DNA from: Clostridia bacterium
GTDB taxonomy: Bacteria > Bacillota > Clostridia > Monoglobales > Monoglobaceae
Assembly: GCA_017546205.1 (NCBI GenBank)
Contig: JAFYXJ010000005.1
Coordinates: forward strand, 1 to 64,000
Direction: 5' to 3'
DNA: 64,000 nt
Position 1 is the stretch's first letter; each line of letters opens with the position of its first letter. The notes under the pieces were generated by a model. That model had not been told where the DNA came from and made no database searches. It saw nothing but the letters and a program-made list of their open reading frames with translations. The position numbers were made by a program, and so were the translations under genes. Positions 1 through 9,296 of this stretch are shown here, piece by piece.

Positions 1-7
1 ATAATAA

Positions 8-33
8 GAGAAAAGCCTCCCAAATGGGAGGCT
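8..33 (-). terminator. Intrinsic terminator of serS
   Basis: A GCCTCCC/GGGAGGC stem with an AAAT loop lies just past the serS stop. Read on the minus strand it is followed by a T-rich run, as expected of a Rho-independent terminator. Confidence 0.85.
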
Positions 34-38
34 CATTT

Positions 39-1307
39 TTATTTAATAATATCGGTTCCCATATAAGGAATCAAAACTTCAGGAACGGTGACAGAACTAT
101 CTGCATTCTGATAATTTTCAAGAATTGCTGCAGTTGTTCTTCCAATTGCAACACCGGAACCATTGAGCGTGTGAACAAGTTGTGCCTTATCTTTGACAGA
201 ATTCTTATAACGGATATTGGCACGTCTTGCCTGGAAATCTTCAAAGTTACTGCAAGAAGAAATTTCCACAAATCTATTATAACTGGGCATCCAAACTTCA
301 ATATCATATTTCATTGCAGCGGTGAAACCAAGATCGCCAATACAAATTTTTACGACACGATAAGGAAGTTTCAACAGTTTTAATACATCTTCTGCATCTG
401 CAACCAGTTTTTCAAGTTCTTCATAAGATTCTTCCGGTTTTGTAAACTTTACAAGTTCTACTTTATTGAACTGATGCTGACGAATCAAACCTCTGGTATC
501 CCGTCCTGCAGAACCTGCTTCTGCACGGAAACATGCAGTGTATGCGCAGTATTGAATGGGAAGGTCATCGCCGTTCAAAATTTCATCCCGATGCATGTTG
601 GTAACCGGAACTTCAGCTGTGGGAACAAGGAAATACTCTGTGTTTGCAACCTTAAAAGCATCTTCTTCAAACTTAGGAAGCTGTCCGGTTCCTATCATAC
701 TGTTGCGGTGAACCATAAAAGGCGGGAAAATTTCTTTATAACCATGTTTTGCAGTATGAGTATCTAAGAAGAAATTCATAATAGCTCTCTCAAGTCTTGC
801 ACCGAGGTCACTATATACGGTAAAACGGGTACCCGTGATTTTAGCAGCTGTTTCTGCATCCAAAATACCCAAATCTTTACCCAGATCCCAATGTGCCTTG
901 GGTTCAAAATCAAAGGTTGTAGGCTCCATAAAACGACGGATTTCTATATTATCTTCATCGGTATCACCATCCGGAACAGTAGGATTGGGAAGATTGGGAA
1001 TGGTATAAGAAATTGCAGTAATTTTTTCATCCAATTCACGGATTTTATCATCATATTCTTTGATTTCATCAGATAATTTTTTCATTTCTGCAAAAACTTC
1101 GGTGGTATCTTCTCCTGCTTTTTTCATTGCAGGAATTTTTTTAGAAACTGCATTCTGTTCTGCTTTTTTCTGTTCTGCAAGGAATAAAACTTCTCTTTTT
1201 TCTTTATCCAGAGCCAGAAGTCCATCAATATCGACTACTTCTTTTCTTCTTTTTAATGCGTTAATAACAGTTTCAGGTTCGGTTCTTAATAATTTCAAAT
1301 CTATCAT
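39..1307 (-). CDS. serS: Seryl-tRNA synthetase
   Basis: Cytoplasmic class II aminoacyl-tRNA synthetase that charges tRNA-Ser (and tRNA-Sec where present) with serine. The 422-residue product has the family's N-terminal antiparallel coiled-coil arm (about residues 25-110, rich in K and E), which grips the long variable arm of tRNA-Ser. The class II core follows, with motif 2 ([15 protein letters not shown]) and motif 3 ([10 protein letters not shown]). Length is normal for the family. The ATG at 1307 is chosen over an in-frame TTG at 1313 because AAGGAA sits 7 nt upstream of the ATG. The gene starts about 15 nt after the stop of the small membrane-protein gene upstream, so the two may be cotranscribed. 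No T-box-like leader is seen. A tRNA-Ser(GGA) lies at 46.6 kb. Confidence 0.97.
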   Translation of the reverse strand: MIDLKLLRTEPETVINALKRRKEVVDIDGLLALDKEKREVLFLAEQKKAEQNAVSKKIPAMKKAGEDTTEVFAEMKKLSDEIKEYDDKIRELDEKITAISYTIPNLPNPTVPDGDTDEDNIEIRRFMEPTTFDFEPKAHWDLGKDLGILDAETAAKITGTRFTVYSDLGARLERAIMNFFLDTHTAKHGYKEIFPPFMVHRNSMIGTGQLPKFEEDAFKVANTEYFLVPTAEVPVTNMHRDEILNGDDLPIQYCAYTACFRAEAGSAGRDTRGLIRQHQFNKVELVKFTKPEESYEELEKLVADAEDVLKLLKLPYRVVKICIGDLGFTAAMKYDIEVWMPSYNRFVEISSCSNFEDFQARRANIRYKNSVKDKAQLVHTLNGSGVAIGRTTAAILENYQNADSSVTVPEVLIPYMGTDIIK

Positions 1308-1322
1308 AATCAATTTCCTTTC

Positions 1323-1727
1323 TTATTTAAATAATTTCTGTAATTTTGTGTATGTTTTCTTCTCTTCTTCTGTCATGGAAAAATCTTTGATGGTTTCAAG
1401 AACTTTCATTGCATCCTCTTTTTTATGATCAAGATAATATGTAAACGCAAGATTAAAAGATTCTTTTATTTGTAAAGAGGTTTCCTGCTGAGAAATCTTA
1501 TTTTTCATTTCCTCATTTTCTTGCTTTAATTTATAATTTTCATCGGTGAGTGTAACAATTTGATTTTGAATGGTTGAATTGATTCTTTCTTTTTCTACAA
1601 TCTGTGTTTCAAAATGTTCTTCCCGGCTGTCTGCCATTGCAGCAAATAAAATTAGAATTATAACTGCAAGAATCATACAAAGCGTATAATGAAAAAGATT
1701 TTTAAATTTTTTCTTTTCTTCTGACAT
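1323..1727 (-). CDS. Small membrane-anchored coiled-coil protein, unknown function
   Basis: Not recognised as a named family. The 134-residue product has a lysine-rich cytoplasmic N-terminus, one membrane segment at about residues 14-31 (LCMILAVIILILFAAMA) and a charged coiled coil at about 38-85. A C-terminal helical part (about 92-134) includes AFTYYLDHKKEDAMKVLETI, which resembles a single TPR-like hairpin. The orientation suggests an extracytoplasmic or membrane-proximal coiled coil. AAGGAG lies 9 nt before the ATG. It sits directly upstream of serS in the same direction. A structural or scaffold role is possible but nothing in the sequence fixes it. Confidence 0.7.
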   Translation of the reverse strand: MSEEKKKFKNLFHYTLCMILAVIILILFAAMADSREEHFETQIVEKERINSTIQNQIVTLTDENYKLKQENEEMKNKISQQETSLQIKESFNLAFTYYLDHKKEDAMKVLETIKDFSMTEEEKKTYTKLQKLFK

Positions 1728-1862
1728 CGATAAATTCTCCTTTATGCTTTATAAGTAAAAAAATAGGGTTTAAATACAAAAATAAAAGTTTTAATATACT
1801 TTCATTACCTTATCTTTAAATAAAGAAAATAGAGTATATTTTTTATTTCCATTTTTTACCAT

Positions 1863-2780
1863 TTATCGACGCAATTCAAATAAAATTCTCTCTAAATCAT
1901 CTTTACTATAATAATCAATCTCAATTTTACCTTTTTTGGCACCTTCTTTAATTTTGACTTTGGTACCTAATTTTGATGAAAGAGAATGTTCCACTTCCTT
2001 ATAATATTTCTTCATCATGGGAGAAACAACTTTTTTGGAAGCGGGTGATTTAGGATTTTGAATGGATGCAACCAATGCTTCGGTTTGTCTTACATTATAA
2101 CCATTTTCAGCAACTTTTTTTGCAGTTTCATCCATCAGGTCAGCATCATCAATTCCTAATAACGTTCTTGCGTGGCCTTGGCTTAACATGCCGTCAATGA
2201 CCATGGATTTCACAGTTTTTGTAAGGTTATTCAGTCTTAAAGAATTCGCAACTGCACTTCTGCTTTTTCCTACTCTTTTGCTGATTTCTTCCTGAGTCAG
2301 AGAAAAGGTATCCATCAATTGTTGATATCCCTCTGCTTCTTCAATCGGATTCAAATCTTCTCTCTGTAGATTTTCAACCAAAGCAAGTTCCATCACTTGT
2401 TGTTCTTCAAAACTACGGATAATACAGGGAATTTCTTTGATTCCGGCAAGTTTGGATGCTCTCCATCTTCTCTCACCTGCAACGATTTTATAAGTTCCGC
2501 TGTTGGTGGGGGTTACCAAAATCGGCTGTAAAACGCCGTGTTCCTGAATAGATTCTGCCAATGCCTCCAATTTTTCTTTATCAAACTGTTTACGAGGTTG
2601 TCCTTTGTTTGGCTCTACATCCACAGTTTTTAAAATAACAACTTCTTTTTTATCATTCTTAGAAGTACCAGTTTCCATACTTTCAATCATATCACGGACA
2701 GAATCCGGATTTTCTCCGGTTTTATCCGCAAACAGAGCACCAAGACCTTTGCCCATAGGCTTTTTTTTCTTTTCAGCCAT
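1863..2780 (-). CDS. parB: Chromosome-partitioning protein ParB (Spo0J)
   Basis: DNA-binding CTPase that loads at parS and spreads as a clamp, working with ParA/Soj in origin segregation and with SMC loading. The 305-residue protein starts with a basic tail (MAEKKKKPMGKGLGALF) typical of Spo0J, the segment that stimulates ParA ATPase. Next come the ParB N-terminal domain with the CTP-binding GERRWRA motif (about residue 103), a helix-turn-helix (EEISKRVGKSRSAVANSLRL, about 160-180) and a C-terminal dimerisation domain. It follows parA by 4 nt with AAGGAG 8 nt before the ATG, so the two are cotranscribed. Two parS sites lie upstream of the pair at 3637 and 3682. Confidence 0.97.
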   Translation of the reverse strand: MAEKKKKPMGKGLGALFADKTGENPDSVRDMIESMETGTSKNDKKEVVILKTVDVEPNKGQPRKQFDKEKLEALAESIQEHGVLQPILVTPTNSGTYKIVAGERRWRASKLAGIKEIPCIIRSFEEQQVMELALVENLQREDLNPIEEAEGYQQLMDTFSLTQEEISKRVGKSRSAVANSLRLNNLTKTVKSMVIDGMLSQGHARTLLGIDDADLMDETAKKVAENGYNVRQTEALVASIQNPKSPASKKVVSPMMKKYYKEVEHSLSSKLGTKVKIKEGAKKGKIEIDYYSKDDLERILFELRR

Positions 2781-2784
2781 TCTA

Positions 2785-3558
2785 TCACTCCTTTTTCGCG
2801 TTCATTTTTATTACTTCGGATGCCAGTTTTTTGTATGCCTCTGCACCCTTTGAATTTTTATCAAAGAATATAATAGGAATTCCGTAACTTGGTGCCTCGG
2901 AAAGTCTGATATTACGGGGAATTACCGTTTTGTATACCGTTGCACTAAAATATTTTCTTACTTCCTCTGCTACCTGTACCGATAAATTAGTACGGGAATC
3001 GTACATGGTTAGTAAAATTCCTTCAATTTTCAGGTCAGGATTTAATCCTTGTTTTACCATTTTAATGGTATGTGTCAGTTGCGCAAGTCCCTCCAATGCA
3101 TAGTACTCACATTGAATAGGAATCAATACCCCGTCTGCTGCTGCAAAAGCATTCAATGTAATCAATCCTAGAGATGGAGGGCAATCAATAAATATAAAAT
3201 CATATTTGTCCTTCGCTGAAGCAAGCGCTTCTTTTAAGCGGTATTCGCGATTTTCAGAATCAACCAGTTCCAGTTCTGCACCTGCAAGATTAATATTTCC
3301 GGGACAAAGAGATAAATTTTTATATTCTGTCTTAACAGTTGCAGTTTCAACGGAAACTCCGTTTACCAGACAGTCATAGGTAGAAAATTCAGCCTCTTTT
3401 CCGTTAATTCCAAGTCCGCTTGAGGTATTTCCCTGAGGGTCGCTGTCAATTAAAAGAACTTTTTTTCCTCTCTGGGAAAGGCAGGCACTTAAATTAATTG
3501 CTGTGGTTGTTTTACCAACGCCGCCTTTTTGGTTAATAATTGCGATTACTTTTCCCAT
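2785..3558 (-). CDS. parA: Chromosome-partitioning ATPase ParA (Soj)
   Basis: Deviant Walker-A ATPase of the MinD/ParA family. It forms DNA-bound sandwich dimers on the nucleoid and, in spore formers, also influences DnaA and Spo0J activity. The 257-residue product carries KGGVGKTTTAINL at residues 11-23, including the signature first lysine, then the switch region DSDPQGNTSSGLG and the Walker-B-like FIFIDCPPSLG. GGAGG is 5 nt before the ATG. It forms an operon with parB, while the upstream neighbour is tex rather than the more usual gidA/gidB. parS sites lie between tex and parA. Confidence 0.97.
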   Translation of the reverse strand: MGKVIAIINQKGGVGKTTTAINLSACLSQRGKKVLLIDSDPQGNTSSGLGINGKEAEFSTYDCLVNGVSVETATVKTEYKNLSLCPGNINLAGAELELVDSENREYRLKEALASAKDKYDFIFIDCPPSLGLITLNAFAAADGVLIPIQCEYYALEGLAQLTHTIKMVKQGLNPDLKIEGILLTMYDSRTNLSVQVAEEVRKYFSATVYKTVIPRNIRLSEAPSYGIPIIFFDKNSKGAEAYKKLASEVIKMNAKKE

Positions 3559-3593
3559 AAAATCCTCCGTAAAACTTATGTTTTTACTATTTT

Positions 3594-3621
3594 ATTATAG
3601 CACATATTTTTAAAATTACAA
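3594..3621 (-). promoter_or_regulatory. Promoter of parAB
   Basis: On the minus strand, TTGTAA and TATAAT (3594-3599) are separated by 16 nt, about 35 nt upstream of the parA start codon. One parS site lies 15 nt upstream of the -35, so ParB binding could influence this promoter. Confidence 0.6.
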
Positions 3622-3636
3622 GGGAAAAAGAAAAAA

Positions 3637-3652
3637 TGTTTCACATGAAACA
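3637..3652. other. parS site 1
   Basis: TGTTTCACATGAAACA matches the remembered Spo0J parS consensus TGTTNCACGTGAAACA with one mismatch (CACATG for CACGTG). It is flanked symmetrically by six A and six T, so transcribed RNA would also fold into a terminator-shaped hairpin between tex and parA. Confidence 0.85.
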
Positions 3653-3681
3653 TTTTTTCAGTATATTTATTCAATTATCGT

Positions 3682-3697
3682 TGTTTCACGTGAAACA
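3682..3697. other. parS site 2
   Basis: TGTTTCACGTGAAACA is a perfect match to the parS consensus recognised by ParB/Spo0J. Its centre is 45 bp from site 1. Sites of this kind cluster near the replication origin, so the window is probably origin-proximal. Confidence 0.93.
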
Positions 3698-3716
3698 ATT
3701 TGTAAAAAATTGTAGT

Positions 3717-5867
3717 TTAAAGACCTTTCATAGTAAGACTAATGCGGTTTTTCTTAACATCAACCTCTAAAATTCTTACTTTTACAATATCTCCAATGGA
3801 AACAACATCCATAGGATGTTTTACATATTTATCGGAAAGTTGGGAAATATGAACCAAACCATCTTGATGAACACCGATATCCACAAATGCACCAAAGTCA
3901 ATTACATTTCTTACTGTTCCAGTCAGTTCCATTCCCTCTTTTAAGTCTTCAATGCTCATAACATCACTGCGTAAAATAGGCTGTTCTACCTCATCACGAG
4001 GGTCTCTGCCCGGTTTTTTCAGTTCTTCAATAATATCTTTTAAGGTTGGTACGCCAACAGAAAGTTCTTCTGCCAACTTCTTCATTCCATATGCGTTTGC
4101 ATCATTTTCCAGGGTTTCCAGTTTGTTTGCAGAAATATCTTTTAAGGAATAGCCAAGGATTTCAAGCATACCTTTGGCTGCAGGGTAACTTTCGGGATGG
4201 ACAGATGTGTTATCCAACACGTTTTTGCCGTCTTTAATCCGAAGAAATCCTGCACATTGTTCAAATGCTTTGGGTCCAAGTTTCGACACTTTTTTCAGTT
4301 CACTACGGCTGGTAAAAGCACCCTCTGTTTCTCTGTGGGTGACAATATTTTTTGCAATGGCAGAAGAAATACCAGAAATATAGGTCAAAAGTGGTGCTGA
4401 TGCCGTATTTAAGTCAACACCAACACTGTTTACTGCATCTTCTACCACGCCTCCAAGGGCTTCTCCTAAGCGTTTTTGATTCATATCATGTTGATATTGT
4501 CCAACACCAATGGCTTTTGGTTCAATTTTTACCAGTTCCGCAAGGGGGTCCTGAATACGCCGTGCAATAGAAATAGCACTTCTTTTGGTAACATCAAAAT
4601 CAGGAAATTCCTCAGCGCCCAGTTTGGACGCAGAATATACCGACGCACCTGCTTCATTTGTAATGATATAACGAACTTTGGTACCCGGAATGATTTTTAA
4701 CAATTCTGCGGCAAAAATTTCGGTTTCTTTGGATGCAGTTCCGTTACCGATAGAAATCAAATCCACCTGATATTTTTTTATAAAATCTTTGATTAAGGCT
4801 GCAGCAGACTCTTTTTGGGCTGCAGAATGGGTTACGAAGATAACGCCGGTATCCAGTACCTTTCCGGTTGGATCAACAACTGCAACCTTACATCCTGTGC
4901 GGTATCCGGGGTCCAGACCAATAACGGTTTTTCCGTGAATAGGTGCCTGCATCAAAAGATTTTTTAAATTTACTTTAAAGACCTGAATGGCTTGCTCCTG
5001 TGCGGTTTCTGTCAATTCATTCCGGATTTCCCGTTCAATAGAAGGGGCAATCAAACGATGATAAGCATCCTCGGTTGCCTGTCTTACGTATTCCGTTGCA
5101 GCAGACATGGTGTCTTTACATTCTTTTTTATATAGATAAGAAAGAATTTTATCTACATCGGTTTCAATGCTGACAGACAACATTTTTTCATTTTCACCGC
5201 GGTCAATGGCAAGGGTACGATGGGGAGCCAGTTTTTTGCAAGGTTCCTGAAAATCATAATACATCCGATAGACGCTGTCTTCCTCGATTGCGGCTTTGAC
5301 CGTAACTACACCGGAAGTAAAGGTAATATCCCGAATCCGTTTCCGATAATCTGCGTTATCCGATACCCGTTCCGCAAGAATATCCATAGCACCCTGCAGA
5401 GCATCTTCCGGTGTTTCCACTTCCAACTCTTGGTTTACATAATCTAATGCAAGGGTAAGAGGGTCGCAATCCTTTTCCTGAAGATAAAGAGCATCGGCAA
5501 GAGGTTCCAGTCCTTTTGCCTTTGCAACTGTTGCACGGGTTTTCCGTTTGGGGCGAAAGGGACGGTAAAGGTCCTCAATTTCGGTCAGTTTCTGGCATGC
5601 ATCAATGGCAGCCGCCAGTTCTTCGGTCAGGTTTCCCTGTTCTTCAATGATGCGTTTGACATCTTCTTTTCGCTCCTGCATGTTGCGGAGATAGATCAGT
5701 CTTTCCTCGAAAGTACGAAGAATTTCGTCATTGAGTTCGCCGGTTGCCTCTTTTCGGTACCGGGCGATAAAAGGGATGGTGTTTCCCTCATCAATCAGGG
5801 CGATGGTGTTGTCTACCTGCCATTGTTTAAGGTTTAATTCTTCGGCAAGTTGCTGTGCAATTTCCAT
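3717..5867 (-). CDS. tex: Tex family RNA-binding transcription accessory protein
   Basis: Cytoplasmic Tex/YhgF family protein that binds nucleic acid and affects transcription and translation fidelity; the exact reaction is unsettled. The 716-residue protein has the normal order: an N-terminal helical Tex domain with FIARYRKEATGELND (about residue 33), a YqgF/RNase H-like domain with IGLDPGYRTGCKVAVVD (about 330), a helix-hairpin-helix pair (about 490-560), and a C-terminal S1 domain (about 645-716, GTVRNVIDFGAFVDIGVHQD). It begins 7 nt after rdgB ends, with AAAGGAG 10 nt upstream of the ATG, so rdgB-tex is an operon. The first parS palindrome probably doubles as its terminator. Confidence 0.95.
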   Translation of the reverse strand: MEIAQQLAEELNLKQWQVDNTIALIDEGNTIPFIARYRKEATGELNDEILRTFEERLIYLRNMQERKEDVKRIIEEQGNLTEELAAAIDACQKLTEIEDLYRPFRPKRKTRATVAKAKGLEPLADALYLQEKDCDPLTLALDYVNQELEVETPEDALQGAMDILAERVSDNADYRKRIRDITFTSGVVTVKAAIEEDSVYRMYYDFQEPCKKLAPHRTLAIDRGENEKMLSVSIETDVDKILSYLYKKECKDTMSAATEYVRQATEDAYHRLIAPSIEREIRNELTETAQEQAIQVFKVNLKNLLMQAPIHGKTVIGLDPGYRTGCKVAVVDPTGKVLDTGVIFVTHSAAQKESAAALIKDFIKKYQVDLISIGNGTASKETEIFAAELLKIIPGTKVRYIITNEAGASVYSASKLGAEEFPDFDVTKRSAISIARRIQDPLAELVKIEPKAIGVGQYQHDMNQKRLGEALGGVVEDAVNSVGVDLNTASAPLLTYISGISSAIAKNIVTHRETEGAFTSRSELKKVSKLGPKAFEQCAGFLRIKDGKNVLDNTSVHPESYPAAKGMLEILGYSLKDISANKLETLENDANAYGMKKLAEELSVGVPTLKDIIEELKKPGRDPRDEVEQPILRSDVMSIEDLKEGMELTGTVRNVIDFGAFVDIGVHQDGLVHISQLSDKYVKHPMDVVSIGDIVKVRILEVDVKKNRISLTMKGL

Positions 5868-5874
5868 ATTTGGT

Positions 5875-6462
5875 TTACTCCTTTTCTCTGTTTTTTAAAG
5901 CGTTGAGTGCAGCAAAACGATGGCTGATACTATTTTTGATTTCTGCCGGCAACTCTGCCATGGATTGCTGATACTGGTTTACATAAAATATTGGGTCATA
6001 ACCAAATCCGTTGTCTCCCCGTTTTTCGGTCAGGATGGTTCCTTTGCATTCACCACGGAAGAGTTGGGTTTCTTTTCCCGGTTCTGCGATGGCAATGACA
6101 CAGACAAACTGTGCCCCCCGTTGGTCAGCGGGAACACCATCCAGAGCGGAAAGGAGTTTTTGAATATTGGCATCGTCGGTGGCGTTTTCTCCGGCATACC
6201 GTGCCGTATAGACCCCGGGTGCACCCTCTAAATAATCTACACAAAGTCCGCTGTCATCGGCAATACAGGGTTTTCCTGTTGCCTGCATGATGGTTTCCGC
6301 TTTTTTGGAGGCGTTGGCTTCAAAGGTGTCTCCGTCTTCAATAACGTCGATATCACCGACGCCTGCCTCGGTTTGGGTAATCACGGTGTATCCGTCTCCC
6401 AAAATTGCAGAAATTTCTGCTGCTTTGTGGGCATTTTTGCTTGCAAGAATATAGGTTTTCAT
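5875..6462 (-). CDS. rdgB: Non-canonical purine NTP pyrophosphatase (RdgB/HAM1)
   Basis: Hydrolyses dITP, ITP and XTP to the monophosphates and so keeps deaminated purines out of DNA and RNA. The 195-residue product has the N-terminal nucleotide-binding SKNAHKAAEI, the central DDSGLCVDYLEGAPGVYTAR with the metal-binding acidic residues, and SHRFAAL near the C-terminus. The ATG at 6462 is preferred over a TTG one codon upstream. It is the first gene of an operon with tex and has its own TTGACA promoter in the divergent region shared with the 6592 gene. Confidence 0.95.
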   Translation of the reverse strand: MKTYILASKNAHKAAEISAILGDGYTVITQTEAGVGDIDVIEDGDTFEANASKKAETIMQATGKPCIADDSGLCVDYLEGAPGVYTARYAGENATDDANIQKLLSALDGVPADQRGAQFVCVIAIAEPGKETQLFRGECKGTILTEKRGDNGFGYDPIFYVNQYQQSMAELPAEIKNSISHRFAALNALKNREKE

Positions 6463-6495
6463 CAATATCTTCCCCTTATTTGGTATCTTCTTAAA

Positions 6496-6524
6496 AAAAT
6501 ATCATTCTTTGGTTGGTTTGTCAA
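6496..6524 (-). promoter_or_regulatory. Promoter of rdgB-tex
   Basis: Minus-strand TTGACA (6519-6524) and TATTTT (6496-6501) are 17 nt apart, about 40 nt upstream of rdgB. Confidence 0.6.
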
Positions 6525-6531
6525 CTTTTTC

Positions 6532-6560
6532 TTGAGTTTCTATAGGTCATGTGCTAAAAT
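6532..6560 (+). promoter_or_regulatory. Promoter of the S-layer-like gene
   Basis: TTGAGT and TAAAAT are separated by 17 nt, 32 nt upstream of the ATG at 6592. It is divergent from the rdgB promoter, with 8 nt between the two -35 elements. Confidence 0.6.
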
Positions 6561-6591
6561 AAAGAAAACAAAAGAGAAAGGACAGAAGAAA

Positions 6592-9159
6592 ATGAAAAAA
6601 AGTATTTTTTTGATGACAGTTTTTATGCTCATTTTTTGTTTTAGTATGACTGTTTTTGCCACAGAAAGCAGTTCAGCTGTAGCTGGTGGTAGTTCCGGCG
6701 GCGGTGGAGGTGGAGGCGGTTATGTCGGAGGTGGCGGTAGTTCTGCAGTTGTACCGGTAGCTACCGATTACACTGTGACCAATTTGTATCTTTCCGACCT
6801 TGCAGGAACAACATTGGTGGAAGATGCAGGAATTCCTAAAACGGGAAAGTTTTTTATCAATGCATCCGTGGTGAAAAATGCCGAGACTGCACCGCAGGGA
6901 TATCTGATGCTTACAACCTATACCGAGGAAGGCCAGTTTCTAGATTATTATGTGATGACCGGTACATTTCCTTTGGGGGAAACTATGACCTTTATGGCAA
7001 CCGCAGATAATTCAGACGGTAACATCGGTCAAATCAAGGCGTATGTATGGAATTCTCTTTTCGGCATGACTCCGCTGAGTAACACCAAGGTATACGGCGT
7101 TGAGGATGATACTCCCAGCGGTGGAGACACACCAGTAGTGGATACCAACAAAATCAGTTTTACCTTGGATTTGTATGATGGTTGGGATGCTGCTCTGAAT
7201 GATATTTCTTATCTGGAAAATACAAGCAGTGCGTATGCATCTAGAGTCAGAATCGATGCAGAGCCGGAGATTATTTTTAATGGGGCACAGCAATCTGCTT
7301 GGACTATGAACACCTTTTTTGGCAGTGGTTATACTCAGATTCAACCACACCCCAATGATATTTACAGCGGTAAAGTTACCCTGACAAATAATGATTCCGA
7401 TGCTGCGTATGAAGTAGTAGCAATTGAAATTGCTACTACCGCAGTTGTAGATCAGGTCAATGCGAATGGGACGGTCACCTTTAAGAACAGTGTTGTTTTA
7501 CCCCGTGTAAATAATAACACACTGGTTAACAGCCGAAATTTGCCTTATTTAAATTTTGCATCAACGGATGCAGATTACAGCATTAATTTGACTAAGGGCG
7601 GAAAAAAGATTGGCTATACTGAATTGAATGAATGGGATGTATTGAGTATCATCAATGCAAACGATACCAATGTATATGACGTAAGGGTTTTGTCAGACAA
7701 TAACATTGTTGAAGGAAGTGTTTCTTCGGTCAGAAACAGTAACACGGAATTTCAATTGTCTGATGGCAACTGGTATAAACTGGATTTAAGAGGATATAAT
7801 GTAATCGGATTAAAATCCGGTCATGCCGGTAGTTTTTATATCAATGAGTATGGTCAGATTGTTGCATTCAAAGCCGCTGCTGTTGAACCAAACTATGCTG
7901 TTATCCTGAATGCGGCAGCGGACATGGATACTTGGGGAGGAATTGAAATCAATCTTCAAGTCCTTGCCAAATCAGGGGAAGTTATAGAGTTAGCATTTGC
8001 AGAAGAGGTACTTTATTATAATTTGGACAGCGTAGACGGAGCACCGTATATTAATGGTTACTATAATATGCCGGAAATGATAGTAGAAACGGCATTAATT
8101 CAAAATGCAGGGACCTTTGTGTCTGCTATCATTGGGGAAATGATGACTTATGAAACCGATGATGCAGGCAATATTACATCCATCAAGTTCCCGCAAAATA
8201 TGGATAATGAAGAGGATTTATATATAGACAGCAGAACCGCCTTAAGGGCCGGATATGATGAAGAATCTATGATGTTGGGATATGTTCCGTTGGATGAAAA
8301 TACACTTGTATTTTATATTACCAACGCACCGGGAACCGGTTCTGTCTCTGGTTACTCTGCTGCCGGTGCCAGTGCCGAATATTCCAGAGTAGGCAAAGCG
8401 TCAGAATTGGTTGATGGAAATTACACGTTTGTTGCCTTTGATAATGGAGACGGTGCTGCTAAGGCTGTAATTATTTATAACACCAGAGGGTATAATATTT
8501 CTCCTTCTTCCAATGTGGCTGTCATTGACAGCGTGGGAATGACGACAGTAAAAGGCGACGATGTATTTTTGGTAAGATATTGGATGGAGGGTGAATTACA
8601 AGAGGCCACTACTCATCCGGATTTGTGGGATATTAATCCTCAGAATGCTGTTCGAGGCGACGTATTCCAGATGCGGGTAATCGAAGGAGTGATATATGCT
8701 GCACAAAAACTTATGGATTACAACCGTGCAGTTGGTTCCGGGGTAACACCAAGCGGAGTTACTTTTGGGGTAGACTATAACAGTACAGGTACTATGTTTG
8801 GAGCGGTTAAGGAAATGTCGTGGAGCAATAATCTGACCTTGGTTGACGAAAATGGTAACGAGGCTGGCACTATCGCCGGTACAGATGCACAGACTGCCAA
8901 TGTATATATATTAGACCCGAATAGAATAAGCGGACAGTTACATGCAGGTGTTATTGGAGAAGTGTATGTTGATACAGTTATCACAAGCCATCATGGCAGT
9001 ACGCTGAGTGTCACCTATGATAACGGAACAACGGCAACCATTCCGGTTGATGGTAAATCCGAACTTGTGCTTTTTGATTATGTGTTTGCATATCAGTATC
9101 AGAATGATGTCATTGATATTGTTATTTACAAGGCATATGATTACAGATATACACTGTAG
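6592..9159 (+). CDS. Secreted S-layer-like protein without SLH domains
   Basis: Exported 855-residue protein with a signal peptide (about residues 1-22, ending SMTVFATES) and a glycine/serine-rich stretch at about 28-50. A beta-rich domain covers about 57-180. From about residue 187 (ISFTLDLYDGWD) to the end it aligns by eye with the body of the S-layer protein at 38021: shared blocks include WTM-TFFG, YSGKVTL-NND, VVAIEIATTA, NEEDLYI, LVFY-TN, KAVIIYNT, LMDY-RA and IDIVIYK near the end. It has no SLH repeat, lipobox or LPXTG, so attachment to the wall is unexplained. Codon use is ordinary, unlike the strongly biased S-layer gene. The ATG at 6592 has AGAAAGGA upstream and starts the signal peptide; the longer open frame from 6373 overlaps rdgB and is rejected. 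Confidence 0.85.
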   Translation: MKKSIFLMTVFMLIFCFSMTVFATESSSAVAGGSSGGGGGGGGYVGGGGSSAVVPVATDYTVTNLYLSDLAGTTLVEDAGIPKTGKFFINASVVKNAETAPQGYLMLTTYTEEGQFLDYYVMTGTFPLGETMTFMATADNSDGNIGQIKAYVWNSLFGMTPLSNTKVYGVEDDTPSGGDTPVVDTNKISFTLDLYDGWDAALNDISYLENTSSAYASRVRIDAEPEIIFNGAQQSAWTMNTFFGSGYTQIQPHPNDIYSGKVTLTNNDSDAAYEVVAIEIATTAVVDQVNANGTVTFKNSVVLPRVNNNTLVNSRNLPYLNFASTDADYSINLTKGGKKIGYTELNEWDVLSIINANDTNVYDVRVLSDNNIVEGSVSSVRNSNTEFQLSDGNWYKLDLRGYNVIGLKSGHAGSFYINEYGQIVAFKAAAVEPNYAVILNAAADMDTWGGIEINLQVLAKSGEVIELAFAEEVLYYNLDSVDGAPYINGYYNMPEMIVETALIQNAGTFVSAIIGEMMTYETDDAGNITSIKFPQNMDNEEDLYIDSRTALRAGYDEESMMLGYVPLDENTLVFYITNAPGTGSVSGYSAAGASAEYSRVGKASELVDGNYTFVAFDNGDGAAKAVIIYNTRGYNISPSSNVAVIDSVGMTTVKGDDVFLVRYWMEGELQEATTHPDLWDINPQNAVRGDVFQMRVIEGVIYAAQKLMDYNRAVGSGVTPSGVTFGVDYNSTGTMFGAVKEMSWSNNLTLVDENGNEAGTIAGTDAQTANVYILDPNRISGQLHAGVIGEVYVDTVITSHHGSTLSVTYDNGTTATIPVDGKSELVLFDYVFAYQYQNDVIDIVIYKAYDYRYTL

Positions 9160-9183
9160 AAATATTATGAATTAAAATTTCTG

Positions 9184-9222
9184 GGACTTTGCGTTCAAAA
9201 AGGAATGCAAAGTCCTTTTTTC
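9184..9222 (+). terminator. Intrinsic terminator after the S-layer-like gene
   Basis: GGACTTTGC and GCAAAGTCC form a 9-bp stem followed by T6. Confidence 0.85.
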
Positions 9223-9234
9223 ATCTTTTTTTAC

Positions 9235-9262
9235 TTGATTCTTTTTCTGGTTATGGTATACT
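9235..9262 (+). promoter_or_regulatory. Promoter of ispG-polC
   Basis: TTGATT and TATACT are spaced 16 nt, with an extended -10 TGG directly before TATACT, 34 nt upstream of ispG. Confidence 0.6.
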
Positions 9263-9296
9263 AAATAGGAAGACTAAAAAATAGGGAATGAGAAGC

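Noticed and set aside
1314-1862. T-box leader for serS
   Set aside because: serS follows a protein gene within 15 nt, and no T-box motif (AGGGTGGNACCGCG-type) is seen upstream of either gene.
6373-6591. Longer start for the S-layer-like gene at 6373
   Set aside because: It would overlap rdgB and its promoter and add an unrelated sequence before a clear signal peptide; ATG 6592 has a good ribosome binding site.
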